A stretch of 10,146 bases of DNA from an uncultured Clostridium sp. (GTDB taxonomy: Bacteria; Bacillota; Clostridia; Lachnospirales; Lachnospiraceae), in NCBI GenBank assembly GCA_947643685.1, contig CANRXD010000028.1, forward strand, positions 1-10,146. Direction: 5' to 3'. How positions within the stretch are numbered: position 1 is the first letter of the stretch; every line of letters begins with the position of its first letter. The notes beneath the pieces are model-generated. The model was not told where the DNA came from. It saw only the letters and a list, made by a program, of their open reading frames with translations, and did no database searches. Below are positions 1-7,547 of this stretch, in pieces. The position numbers and the translations under genes were made by a program.

Positions 1-1
1 G

Positions 2-358
2 GCCTTTATGGATGGAATCGACGGCACTCTGGGGGAGGCCGCTGAAAATCTGGGGGCCTCCCCGCTTTGCAGCTTTTTTGAGGTGACGCTTCCCCTAAGC
101 CTTCCCGTAATTTCAAAAGCGTTCCTTATTATTTTTATCTTTGCCTTCGGCGGATATGAACTGCCCCTTCTTCTGGGCTCCACTCTGCCAAAGGCCCTCC
201 CGGTGCAGACCTATCTTTCCTACTCCAGCCCGGACCTTTTACAAAGGCCTCTGGCCATGGCCATGAACGGCATCATGCTCCTTCTTTCCCTTGGCATGGC
301 CGCTCTTTACAGTCTGGTCATGAATCGGCTGAATAAAAAAATCGGAGGTGCGGAATGA
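2..358 (+). CDS. ABC importer permease, 5'-truncated
   Basis: This is the last 118 codons of an inner-membrane permease subunit; the reading frame is open to the left edge, so the true start lies outside the window. The visible part holds the EAA loop (GEAAENLGAS, followed by FFEVTLPLSLP), the cytoplasmic helix by which importer permeases contact the ATPase. A hydrophobic segment with FAFGGYELPLLLG follows, then a last membrane helix (NGIMLLLSLGMAALYSLVM) and a basic tail. The EAA loop marks an importer rather than an exporter. Its TGA stop overlaps the ATG of the next permease (ATGA), so the two are translationally coupled and probably form a heterodimeric pore. The family looks like the polyamine / ferric iron / thiamine permeases; the substrate is not determined. 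Confidence 0.9.
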   Translation, partial: AFMDGIDGTLGEAAENLGASPLCSFFEVTLPLSLPVISKAFLIIFIFAFGGYELPLLLGSTLPKALPVQTYLSYSSPDLLQRPLAMAMNGIMLLLSLGMAALYSLVMNRLNKKIGGAE

Positions 359-1164
359 AACGCCATCTATTTCTGCGGCTGGTCCTAAAAATCCTGCTCT
401 TTTGTATTTTCCTTCCCGTGGTCCTCTTAGGTTTATGGAGCGTCGCCGGACGCTGGCCATGGCCCGGACTGTTGCCAAAAACCTATACGCTCCGAACCAT
501 CCGGGAGCTCTTCTTTGGTTCTGCAAAGCTCCCGGACCTTCTCTTAAGCAGTATTCTCCTGGCCCTGTCTGTGGCTGTCCTCAGCACCATCATCGGCATA
601 ATGACGGCACGGGCCACAGAATTTTACCGGTTCCCCGGCCGGTCCCTGGTCCGGTTCGGCACGTTCCTGCCCCTTCTGGTTCCGGGAACGGTGTTTGCCA
701 TGGGAATCCAGGTCACTTTCATACGCCTGGGGCTTTCTGACACCATAGGCGGCATTCTCCTGGTACATATCATCGCGGCAGTCCCTTACACCATTACGAT
801 CATGACCGATGTGACCCGGGCTGTGGGAAATCATCTGGAGGAACAGGCCATGGTCCTTGGAGCCGGCCCCTACCGGGCCTTTTTTGAGATCACGCTGCCC
901 TCCCTGCTTCCGGGAATCCTGTCATCCATGAGCATGGGATTCATCCTGTCGTACAGCCAGTATTTTTCAACTTTAATGGTGGGCGGCGGGCGAATAAAGA
1001 CCATTGCCCTTATTATGGTTCCCTATATCCAGAGCGGCGACCGGGCCCTTTCTTCCACCTATGCCGTGGTTTTTGTTTTTTCGGCGCTTCTGGTATTTTT
1101 TGTCTTTGAAGGCCTGATTCAGCTGACCCGGAAAGGAGAGACCTGTCATGAAACTGACCCTTGA
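355..1164 (+). CDS. ABC importer permease, second subunit
   Basis: Complete 269-aa permease with about six membrane helices (roughly residues 10-30, 62-84, 101-123, 131-153, 187-207, 236-258). The EAA-type loop lies at residues 162-182 (EEQAMVLGAG then FFEITLP). The first position is Glu-Glu-Gln rather than Glu-Ala-Ala, but the essential Gly and the LP ending are present. The start is the ATG at 355, preceded by GGAGG at 344-348 with 6 nt spacing and overlapping the previous stop by 4 nt. It would pair with the upstream permease to form the membrane channel and use the downstream ATPase. Length and layout fit PotC/FbpB-like or thiamine-type permeases. The assignment as an importer permease is firm; the substrate is unknown because the binding protein is not in the window. 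Confidence 0.93.
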   Translation: MKRHLFLRLVLKILLFCIFLPVVLLGLWSVAGRWPWPGLLPKTYTLRTIRELFFGSAKLPDLLLSSILLALSVAVLSTIIGIMTARATEFYRFPGRSLVRFGTFLPLLVPGTVFAMGIQVTFIRLGLSDTIGGILLVHIIAAVPYTITIMTDVTRAVGNHLEEQAMVLGAGPYRAFFEITLPSLLPGILSSMSMGFILSYSQYFSTLMVGGGRIKTIALIMVPYIQSGDRALSSTYAVVFVFSALLVFFVFEGLIQLTRKGETCHETDP

Positions 1165-2173
1165 AAACCTGTCTGCCGGCTATGATGCAGGCCTGGTTCT
1201 AAAAACTTTATCTCTTCATGTCAATGAGGGGGAATTTTTATCCCTTTTGGGACCCTCCGGCTGCGGGAAAACTACCCTGCTGAAAACCATCGCCGGAATT
1301 CTTCCTGCAAGGAGCGGCTCCATTTTTCTGGATGGCCAGGACATCACAAATCTTCCCATCCATAAACGGGGAACCGTCGTCGTTTTCCAGGACATGCGCC
1401 TCTTCCCCCACCGGACTGTGGCTGAAAATGTGGCTTTTCCCCTAAAAATGCAGGGTGCCCCAAAAGCAGAACGGTTAAAAGAGGCCAGATGGTTTCTTGA
1501 AAAGGTGCAAATGGAGGGTTATGGGAGCAGAAAGCCGTTGGAACTTTCCGGCGGACAGAAACAGCGGGTGGCCCTGGCCCGTGCCCTGGCAGCCGGCCCA
1601 AAACTTCTTCTGCTGGATGAGCCCTTTTCCTCTCTGGACGAAAATCTCCGCGAGGACATGCGGAATCTGGTCCTGAAGCTTCAAAAGGAACTGAAAATGA
1701 CCGTGATTTTAGTGACCCATGACCGGGAAGAGGCTCTGGCCATGTCGGACCGGGTGGCCCTCATGTTCCATGGAGAGCTTCTTCAGATCGGAACTCCCCG
1801 GGAGGTCTACGACCACCCCTCCTGCCGTCTGGCGGCGGATTATTTTGGCAACTGTGTTTACATCCGCGGCCGGGTGGCCTCCGGCGTCTTCCTGGGGGGC
1901 GGCGTTTCCTGCCCTGCGCCGGTGGCCGACGGCGCCTGGGACATGATGCTGCGTCCCCAGGGCCTGGACATGGAAAAACCAGGCGGTTACCGCCTGGTGG
2001 TGGAGGCCGTCTCCTTTCGCGGAAACGATACTCTGCTCTCTCTTAGGGCAGAAGACGGTACCTTATGGAAAAAAGCTGTCACCCACCTAGTCACTTTAAA
2101 GCCGGGGGACTGCATCCGTGGGTCCGTATCTGTTGAAAATGCTGTTTTCTTTCCCTGCCAGGATTCTGTTTAA
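1148..2173 (+). CDS. ABC importer ATP-binding subunit with TOBE-like C-terminus
   Basis: Complete 341-aa ATPase that would power the two upstream permeases. All nucleotide-binding motifs are visible: Walker A GPSGCGKTT (35-43), Q-loop Gln81 in VVFQDMRLFP, signature LSGGQ (133-137), Walker B LLLLDEP (153-159), D-loop SSLD (161-164) and switch His191 in VTHD. Residues from about 236 to the end form an extra beta-rich part like the TOBE domain of PotA/MalK/FbpC ATPases, which often has a regulatory or substrate-sensing role. The start at ATG 1148 overlaps the permease gene by 17 nt and has GGAG at 1135-1138, 9 nt away. The TOBE-like extension supports uptake of a small ion or cationic molecule (polyamine, iron or thiamine type). 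The gene ends the operon on TAA, facing the efflux operon. Confidence 0.94.
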   Translation: MKLTLENLSAGYDAGLVLKTLSLHVNEGEFLSLLGPSGCGKTTLLKTIAGILPARSGSIFLDGQDITNLPIHKRGTVVVFQDMRLFPHRTVAENVAFPLKMQGAPKAERLKEARWFLEKVQMEGYGSRKPLELSGGQKQRVALARALAAGPKLLLLDEPFSSLDENLREDMRNLVLKLQKELKMTVILVTHDREEALAMSDRVALMFHGELLQIGTPREVYDHPSCRLAADYFGNCVYIRGRVASGVFLGGGVSCPAPVADGAWDMMLRPQGLDMEKPGGYRLVVEAVSFRGNDTLLSLRAEDGTLWKKAVTHLVTLKPGDCIRGSVSVENAVFFPCQDSV

Positions 2174-2213
2174 CCGGCGAAAAGCCAATCATGCCTGCGA
2201 TTCCAAGGTATTT
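2174..2213. other. Convergent 40-bp intergenic gap
   Basis: Only 40 bp separate the stop of the ABC ATPase gene from the stop of the opposing TolC-like gene. I looked for a bidirectional rho-independent terminator and found no clean GC-rich hairpin followed by a T-run on either strand. There is a short run of T (2211-2215) without a convincing stem before it. Transcripts from the two sides may therefore overlap at their 3' ends, or termination may use another mechanism. Confidence 0.5.
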
Positions 2214-3347
2214 TTATATCCGGCCTTTTACCTCCCATTGATAGGTTTCATATGCCTGGAGCAGATTCATGGCAGCAACCTCTTTTGCGGCTCTTTTGGC
2301 TGCATAGGAAGCTTCCCCCTGGAGATAGTCTGTGCGGCTTAAAAGTCCTGCCTGTTTCTTTCTTAAAAGAGCCTGATACTGGAGCTCTGCCGCCTCAAAG
2401 GCCTCCATGGCCGCCTCATACGCAAGCTTCGTATTCTGAAGCTTCTCATAGGAGGAGGTGATGCTTATGATCTCGTTTGCCTCTGCATCCTCCACCCGGC
2501 GGCTTCTTAGTTCCCTGGCATCGGTGCCTTTTACTTTGGAATTGAGCTCGCTCACATAAGTGCTGTCGTTGCTGACTGCGGTCTGTTTGTCGGACTCAAA
2601 ATCAATGGCTCCGATTGCCTCCATATCCGGTTCGGGAATGGCCCCTATCTGAATCTCTGTCTCTCCGGAAAGCCCCAGCATAGACAGCAGGCTTTCCTTT
2701 ATCTCATCCCGTTGTTCCTTTAAAGAAGCCAGGGTATGATTTACAGCAGTCAGGGAATTTTCTGCCGAAAGAACTTCCTCCTCCTTTACAAGCCCTGCCT
2801 GGTTTCTTGCTGCCGTTTCCTCACAGGATGCCTTTACATACTCCGCCTGCTTTTCCTGAGCCTTTATCTGTTCCTCCATCTGGTTATAGGAATTCATCAG
2901 GGTCTGGGCGGTCACAAGGCAGGCATCCACCTGCTTTTCATAGGCCTTTTCCTGGCTGTACGAGCTCATGCGCCTGATCTGGGTACCCACCTGGGACGCG
3001 GACACTTTTAGCTGCTTTGCACGTTCCTCATAAAATTCCTGCATTTGGGCGTTCCCGTCCTCCTCATAAGACTCCGCCATCTCTTCCATATATTTCTGCT
3101 CTTCCTGCAGAATATCCTGCATTTCCTTATAGGGAGCAATGCTGTTTTCTTGTTTTTCCTTCGTCTGTTTCAGAGTGAAATTTCCTGTCTTTAAAAGCTC
3201 TCTTAAGTCCTCATATTCCACCACGGCCCCTGCGGTATCGGAGTCCGCCTTAAGGCTTTCGGACTCAGCGGCAAAAGCCCGGCCAAAGGGAAGCAGACAC
3301 AGAGAAAGGGCCAGGGCCAGCTTAAATCCCCATTTCCATCCTTTCAT
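2214..3347 (-). CDS. Secreted TolC-like helical protein, copy B (no visible beta-barrel)
   Basis: 377-aa protein with an N-terminal signal peptide (basic start, hydrophobic core 9-20, likely cleavage near the AFAA at 24-27) and no lipobox. The rest is almost all charged coiled-coil-like helix. Two hairpin turns with the TolC-type AG motif are visible: NQAGLVKEEEVLSAENSL near 182-199 and KQAGLLSRTDYLQGE near 331-345, each followed by a long helix. The domain linker includes PEPD at 238-241. These match the two structural repeats of the outer membrane efflux protein (TolC) family, but the stretches that normally form outer-membrane beta-strands between helices are missing: RRVEDAE (283-289) runs almost directly into the next helix. 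The length is short against the 420-490 usual for TolC/OprM. It starts at ATG with AGGAGG (3354-3359), 6 nt spacing, 25 bp after copy A. It is probably part of the exit duct of the pump encoded upstream. Confidence 0.82.
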   Translation of the reverse strand: MKGWKWGFKLALALSLCLLPFGRAFAAESESLKADSDTAGAVVEYEDLRELLKTGNFTLKQTKEKQENSIAPYKEMQDILQEEQKYMEEMAESYEEDGNAQMQEFYEERAKQLKVSASQVGTQIRRMSSYSQEKAYEKQVDACLVTAQTLMNSYNQMEEQIKAQEKQAEYVKASCEETAARNQAGLVKEEEVLSAENSLTAVNHTLASLKEQRDEIKESLLSMLGLSGETEIQIGAIPEPDMEAIGAIDFESDKQTAVSNDSTYVSELNSKVKGTDARELRSRRVEDAEANEIISITSSYEKLQNTKLAYEAAMEAFEAAELQYQALLRKKQAGLLSRTDYLQGEASYAAKRAAKEVAAMNLLQAYETYQWEVKGRI

Positions 3348-3372
3348 TTTTTTCCTCCTTTCCGTCTGCCGC

Positions 3373-4530
3373 CTATGATGCGGATGCCAGTCCGTTCACA
3401 GCCCACTGATACTCCAGCTGCGCCTTTAAAAGATCCATCTTTTTTGTCTCTGCACTGACCTGGGCCGCCGTACAGCCTGATTCCTGGGTTTCATAGGTTT
3501 TCTTCGTAATGGTTCCGGCAGCCAGGCGGAGTCCGGCGGCCTCTAATTCCCTTTCCTGTATTTTCAGGCTTTCTGCCGCCTGCTCATAGGAGGCCTTGGC
3601 AAGCATCAGGCTGTTATATGTGTTTTTTACGCTGGAAGAGATTGTCTCTTTCTGATTTTCATAGGTCTTCTGCTGGGTCTCTCTCACCGTATCGTTTCTG
3701 GCATTTTCTATCCGCCGTCCGGTGATCTGAAGATTGTAATTGTTTTTTAACGCGGTCTTAATATCCGCTTCCACCTGAATCGCCTCCATGGACTCAAGAT
3801 CCGGTTCCGGTAATTTCCCGATTTCCACCTCATCCCCGTATTTCCATCCGAGGAGCACACAAAGACTCTTTTTTGCGGTCTCCAGACTGCTTTCTGCCGA
3901 CTGGAGAGACGCCCTGGCCGTGGTCACCGCCTCCTTTGCCGCCTCCTCGTCGGACTTGACAGCCATTCCGGCGGCTTTTCTGGTGAGGACTGATTCATAA
4001 GAACTCTCTGCCTGAATCACATTTTCCTTCAGGCTTTCCAGACTTTTCATCTGGCTCCAATAGGTAATCATCAGGCCCTGAGCCTGCTTTACGATCGTGG
4101 CCTCCTCCCGGTCATACCCCAGCCGAATGATATCCCCGTCATCCACGTTGTTATCCCCCTGTGTCCTTAAATTATCCGCCTGGATTTCACCGCTTAAAGC
4201 CTGGGATATCTGGCTGGCATAGTTTTCATCGTCATCGGACGGATAAGAAATCCGCTCCGAAACCTCATTGGCAGAATCGTAGTATTCCTCTGCGATCTTT
4301 AAACTGGTCTTTCCCCTGTAATCCTTGTAATCAAGCTCATTCTGCTGCACAGTGGTATTGTACTCATGGACCAGTTCGGCAATCTCATCAAACTCCAGTT
4401 TATTGTCCCGTAAGGACGCCCATTTTTCTTCCGTATAGGCAAACTCCGGGCTGGCCGCCAGGGCCTGCATGGGAGTAAGTCCCATGCAGACAGCTATCAT
4501 GCAAAACATTCCTTTTTTCCATCGAATCAT
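3373..4530 (-). CDS. Secreted TolC-like helical protein, copy A (no visible beta-barrel)
   Basis: 385-aa TolC-related protein. I chose the ATG at 4530 rather than the in-frame GTG at 4536: the ribosome binding site AGGAGG (4538-4543) is 7 nt from the ATG but only 1 nt from the GTG. A signal peptide covers about 1-25 (ends ALA-A), with no lipobox. The body is helical. Hairpin turns with AG are at RKAAGMAVKSD (near 184-194) and LAAGTITKKTYE (near 337-348), and the linker PEPD is at 241-244, as in copy B. Helix RRIENARND is followed after about 20 charged residues by the next long helix, so the beta-barrel insert of true TolC is not seen. The ribosome binding site overlaps the TAG of the RND gene, which couples the two. 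Copy A differs strongly from copy B, so they are old paralogues that may form a mixed channel. Confidence 0.82.
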   Translation of the reverse strand: MIRWKKGMFCMIAVCMGLTPMQALAASPEFAYTEEKWASLRDNKLEFDEIAELVHEYNTTVQQNELDYKDYRGKTSLKIAEEYYDSANEVSERISYPSDDDENYASQISQALSGEIQADNLRTQGDNNVDDGDIIRLGYDREEATIVKQAQGLMITYWSQMKSLESLKENVIQAESSYESVLTRKAAGMAVKSDEEAAKEAVTTARASLQSAESSLETAKKSLCVLLGWKYGDEVEIGKLPEPDLESMEAIQVEADIKTALKNNYNLQITGRRIENARNDTVRETQQKTYENQKETISSSVKNTYNSLMLAKASYEQAAESLKIQERELEAAGLRLAAGTITKKTYETQESGCTAAQVSAETKKMDLLKAQLEYQWAVNGLASAS

Positions 4531-4535
4531 CTGCA

Positions 4536-4543
4536 CACCTCCT
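4536..4543 (-). promoter_or_regulatory. Ribosome binding site that fixes the start of TolC-like copy A
   Basis: Read on the - strand this is AGGAGGTG. It overlaps the stop codon of the RND gene (4542-4544) and lies 7 nt before the ATG at 4530. An upstream in-frame GTG at 4536 falls inside the site and is too close to be used, so the protein should be annotated from 4530. Confidence 0.8.
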
Positions 4544-7500
4544 AAATATCCAAAACAGTCCGTTTCTTTCTTCCGTTCATCACCGCATAGTAAACGGGCA
4601 GGATAAACAGAGCCACCAGAATTCCTACGGAAAGTCCCCCGATGTTTACCACCGCAAGGCCCTGGGTGGTGGAACCGCTGCTTCCAAAGGCAAGCGCCAT
4701 CGGAATCATGGAGAGAATTGTGGTAAGGCTGGTCATGAGAATAGGGCGAAGCCTTGTGGCCCCAGCCTCAATTAACGCAGTCTGAAGGTCCATGGTCATC
4801 CGGTACTGGTTCACTGTGTCCACATATAAGATCCCATTATTTACAACCGTTCCCACCAGAATCAGGAATCCCAGAATGGAGGTCATGCTGATGGAGACTC
4901 CTGTGACCTTTAAAAGTCCGAAGGAGCCCACAAGACTGAAGGGAATCGTTGTCATGACCATGAAGGAAAACTTCGGAGATTCAAACTGGGCTGACATTAC
5001 AACAAACACCAGAAATACGGCGGTGGCGATGGCCTGGTACAGGGCGGAAAACTCGCTGGACATCATTCTGTCTCTCGTATTAACGCCCCGGGTAATGGTG
5101 GAGGAAAGCCTAGGTGCAATCACCTCACTGTCAATCTGACCCTTGGTATTCTCTCCCACATAGTCGGCCGTAATGGTGATCTGGTACTTTTTATCGGACT
5201 TCGAGATGGAGGACGGATTATCCCGGAACACAATATCTGCCACATCCATCAATGCCACGGATTTTCCGCTTCCCGTGGTAAGAATCACATCCTTAAGCTG
5301 AGAAACCGTCCGGTACTCCCCTTCCGGATATTCGGCGATCACATCAATTTCCTGACCGTCCACAATTAACGTGGTAAGCTCCATGCTGTCAAACATGCCC
5401 TTTACCTGGCTTCCGATCTGAGCGGCCGTAAGTCCCTCTGCGGAGGCCGCCACCTGATCCACCTTTACGGTGACCACCGGGGCCGTATTCTCCAGATCCG
5501 AATGAACATTCATCACATCCTCCCTGGCTGTCAGCTCCGCCACGATTTCGTCGCTGACTTCTTTGATTTCATCATAGTCTGTGCCGCTTAAAATCACCTC
5601 ATAGCCTCTGGAACGCCCCATAAAGCTCATGGAGCCGTCGGCGCTTACCTCAATCGTACAGTTTTCAATGTCAACCATCTGGTTTTCCCAGGAAGACACA
5701 ATCTCATCCTCTGTCATAGTCAAGCTGTCTTTCAGATATGCGGTCACAGAGCCGCTTCCGTTATTGTACCGGACCATATAGGAATCCACGTTTTCATCGC
5801 CGCTTACAATGGTTTCCACCTCCGTAAGGACAGCTTCCGCCTGCTCTGTAAGAAGTCCCGGCCTGGTCTCCACGCTGACGGAAATCTGACCTGTACTGTC
5901 CTGGGGCATGAGCTCGGTTTCCATGCCGCCCGCCATCTTTACTGTGGCAATGACCAGGAGCACAGAGCCTGCAAGCACCAGAACCTTATGCCTCAAGCAC
6001 ACTGGAAGCAGCCTCCGGTATGCCTCCTGGAGATGGACCATGGGCCTGGACATGAGAGCCCGTTCCGTTTCCTTTGGCTTATAAAGCATATAAGTAAGCG
6101 GCACAATGGAAATGGCCGAAAGTAAGGACGCCGTCATACAGAATATGATAGTATATCCCATAGGGCTGAACATCTGGCCGCTCATGCCATTTAAAAATAC
6201 CAGAGGAATAAATACCACACAGGTGGTCACTGTGGAGCCTAAAATGGACTGGACCACAATGTTTGTACCCTCAAGGGCAGCCCTGGCATATTCTAAAAGT
6301 CCCTTCTGGTCCATACCAGCCAGAGAACGGAAGCAGCTTTCCAACACAACGATGGAGTTATCCACCATCATTCCGACACCCAGGGTCAGAGCGCTCATGG
6401 TAATTATGTTTAAGGAAAAACCCGCCCGGGTCATTAAAATCAGAGATACCAGAATGGAAGTGGGAATGGAGCTTCCGACAATCAGGGATGCCTTAAAATC
6501 GCCGAAGAACATGAGAATAATGATCATGGAGATCCCCACCGCAAGGATCATGGTAAAAGCCACATCCTTAAGGGAGTTTAAAATAGTCTCCGAGGTATCC
6601 CTGGCAATCTCAATGGTAAGATCCGAATCCTCTGCCATCAGTTTTTCCACCGCCTCATGGACATCATCGGAACAGGCCATGGCTGAAGCTTCCTGCTTTT
6701 TTGTAATGGAAATGGAGATGGTCTCCTGTCCATTGTACCTGGAAATACCGCCCCGGTTTTTCTTGGCCTGGTATACGTCTGCAATATCTTCCAAATACAC
6801 GGTCTTTCCCGCCGCTGTGGTGATGGGGACCTGCAAAAGTTCTTCCAGAGTATTCGTATCTATGGAAGTGGTGACGGACAGCTCCAGATTTCCATACACC
6901 GCGTCACCGGACGGGTAAGAAAGATCGGCCGCGTTGATGGCGGAAGTAATCAGACTTGTGGTCACCTGATACTGCTTCATCCTCTCCGGCTTTAGCTCCA
7001 CCCGGATGTACTCGGAGGAACCTCCCATGGAGGACACCTCCGCCACAGTGGAAAGCTGCTCCAGGACCGGGACCACATTCTGGTCTACATAATCATATAA
7101 GTCCTCCTCCGTACTGTGGGAAATGGAGAGCATCAGGGTGGTTCCCGCATTCATGCTCATTTCCATGACACTCACATCGGCATCCTGGGGGAGTCCCCTA
7201 AGGCCGTCCAGGGTCTGCTTTAACTCATCATAGGCCTCGCTCATGTCTTCGTCATACCCATATTCCAGCATAATCATGGCAGAGCCCTCGCTGGAGGTGG
7301 AGGAAACACTCTCTACCCCCTCCAGGGTGGTGACGGCATCCTCGATCACCTGGGTTACCAGCTCATCCACATCCTCCGGACCTGCCCCCGAATACATGGC
7401 CATTACAATCAGCATGGGCTGGTCTGTATCCGGCATCTGCTCCAGGGTTGCATTGAATACAGAAGAAATACCAAATACCAGCAGACAGAGCAGGGTCATA

Positions 7501-7544
7501 AAAACCGTAACCGGCCGCTTCAGTACAAATTTCGTAACACCCAT
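4542..7544 (-). CDS. RND-family efflux pump (AcrB/HAE-like inner membrane transporter)
   Basis: Complete 1000-aa transporter, slightly shorter than AcrB (1049 aa). The topology is the classic RND layout: TM1 about 11-30, a large extracytoplasmic loop 31-328, TM2-TM6 in 329-487, TM7 about 519-538, a second loop 539-830, TM8-TM12 in 832-988. The N-terminus FVLKRPVTVFM and the RLRPILMTSLTTIL stretch (931-944) are family hallmarks. In TM4 the AcrB pair Asp407-Asp408 is Asp395-Asn396 (MMVDNSIVVLES), and in TM10 the place of AcrB Lys940 is Asn902 (VVNNGILYVD). Proton coupling must thus rest mainly on Asp395; Val-Asp-Asn is also common in RND proteins outside Proteobacteria. The pump would export lipophilic or amphiphilic compounds using proton motive force. 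It starts at ATG 7544, 3 nt after the fusion protein gene; GGGAGG (7553-7558) lies inside that gene's end. Confidence 0.95.
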   Translation of the reverse strand: MGVTKFVLKRPVTVFMTLLCLLVFGISSVFNATLEQMPDTDQPMLIVMAMYSGAGPEDVDELVTQVIEDAVTTLEGVESVSSTSSEGSAMIMLEYGYDEDMSEAYDELKQTLDGLRGLPQDADVSVMEMSMNAGTTLMLSISHSTEEDLYDYVDQNVVPVLEQLSTVAEVSSMGGSSEYIRVELKPERMKQYQVTTSLITSAINAADLSYPSGDAVYGNLELSVTTSIDTNTLEELLQVPITTAAGKTVYLEDIADVYQAKKNRGGISRYNGQETISISITKKQEASAMACSDDVHEAVEKLMAEDSDLTIEIARDTSETILNSLKDVAFTMILAVGISMIIILMFFGDFKASLIVGSSIPTSILVSLILMTRAGFSLNIITMSALTLGVGMMVDNSIVVLESCFRSLAGMDQKGLLEYARAALEGTNIVVQSILGSTVTTCVVFIPLVFLNGMSGQMFSPMGYTIIFCMTASLLSAISIVPLTYMLYKPKETERALMSRPMVHLQEAYRRLLPVCLRHKVLVLAGSVLLVIATVKMAGGMETELMPQDSTGQISVSVETRPGLLTEQAEAVLTEVETIVSGDENVDSYMVRYNNGSGSVTAYLKDSLTMTEDEIVSSWENQMVDIENCTIEVSADGSMSFMGRSRGYEVILSGTDYDEIKEVSDEIVAELTAREDVMNVHSDLENTAPVVTVKVDQVAASAEGLTAAQIGSQVKGMFDSMELTTLIVDGQEIDVIAEYPEGEYRTVSQLKDVILTTGSGKSVALMDVADIVFRDNPSSISKSDKKYQITITADYVGENTKGQIDSEVIAPRLSSTITRGVNTRDRMMSSEFSALYQAIATAVFLVFVVMSAQFESPKFSFMVMTTIPFSLVGSFGLLKVTGVSISMTSILGFLILVGTVVNNGILYVDTVNQYRMTMDLQTALIEAGATRLRPILMTSLTTILSMIPMALAFGSSGSTTQGLAVVNIGGLSVGILVALFILPVYYAVMNGRKKRTVLDI

Positions 7545-7547
7545 AGA

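Noticed and set aside
348..740. Open frame of 130 codons on the + strand over the second permease
   Set aside because: It lies in another frame of a clear permease gene, and its Pro/His/Arg-rich product shows no domain.
2140..2260. Possible bidirectional terminator at the convergent junction
   Set aside because: No stem of convincing length and GC content followed by a T-run could be found on either strand.
6106..6918. Long open frame (270 codons) on the + strand inside the RND gene
   Set aside because: It is antisense to a well-conserved RND coding region, has no ribosome binding site of note and no recognisable domain; it is a shadow of the codon usage of the real gene.
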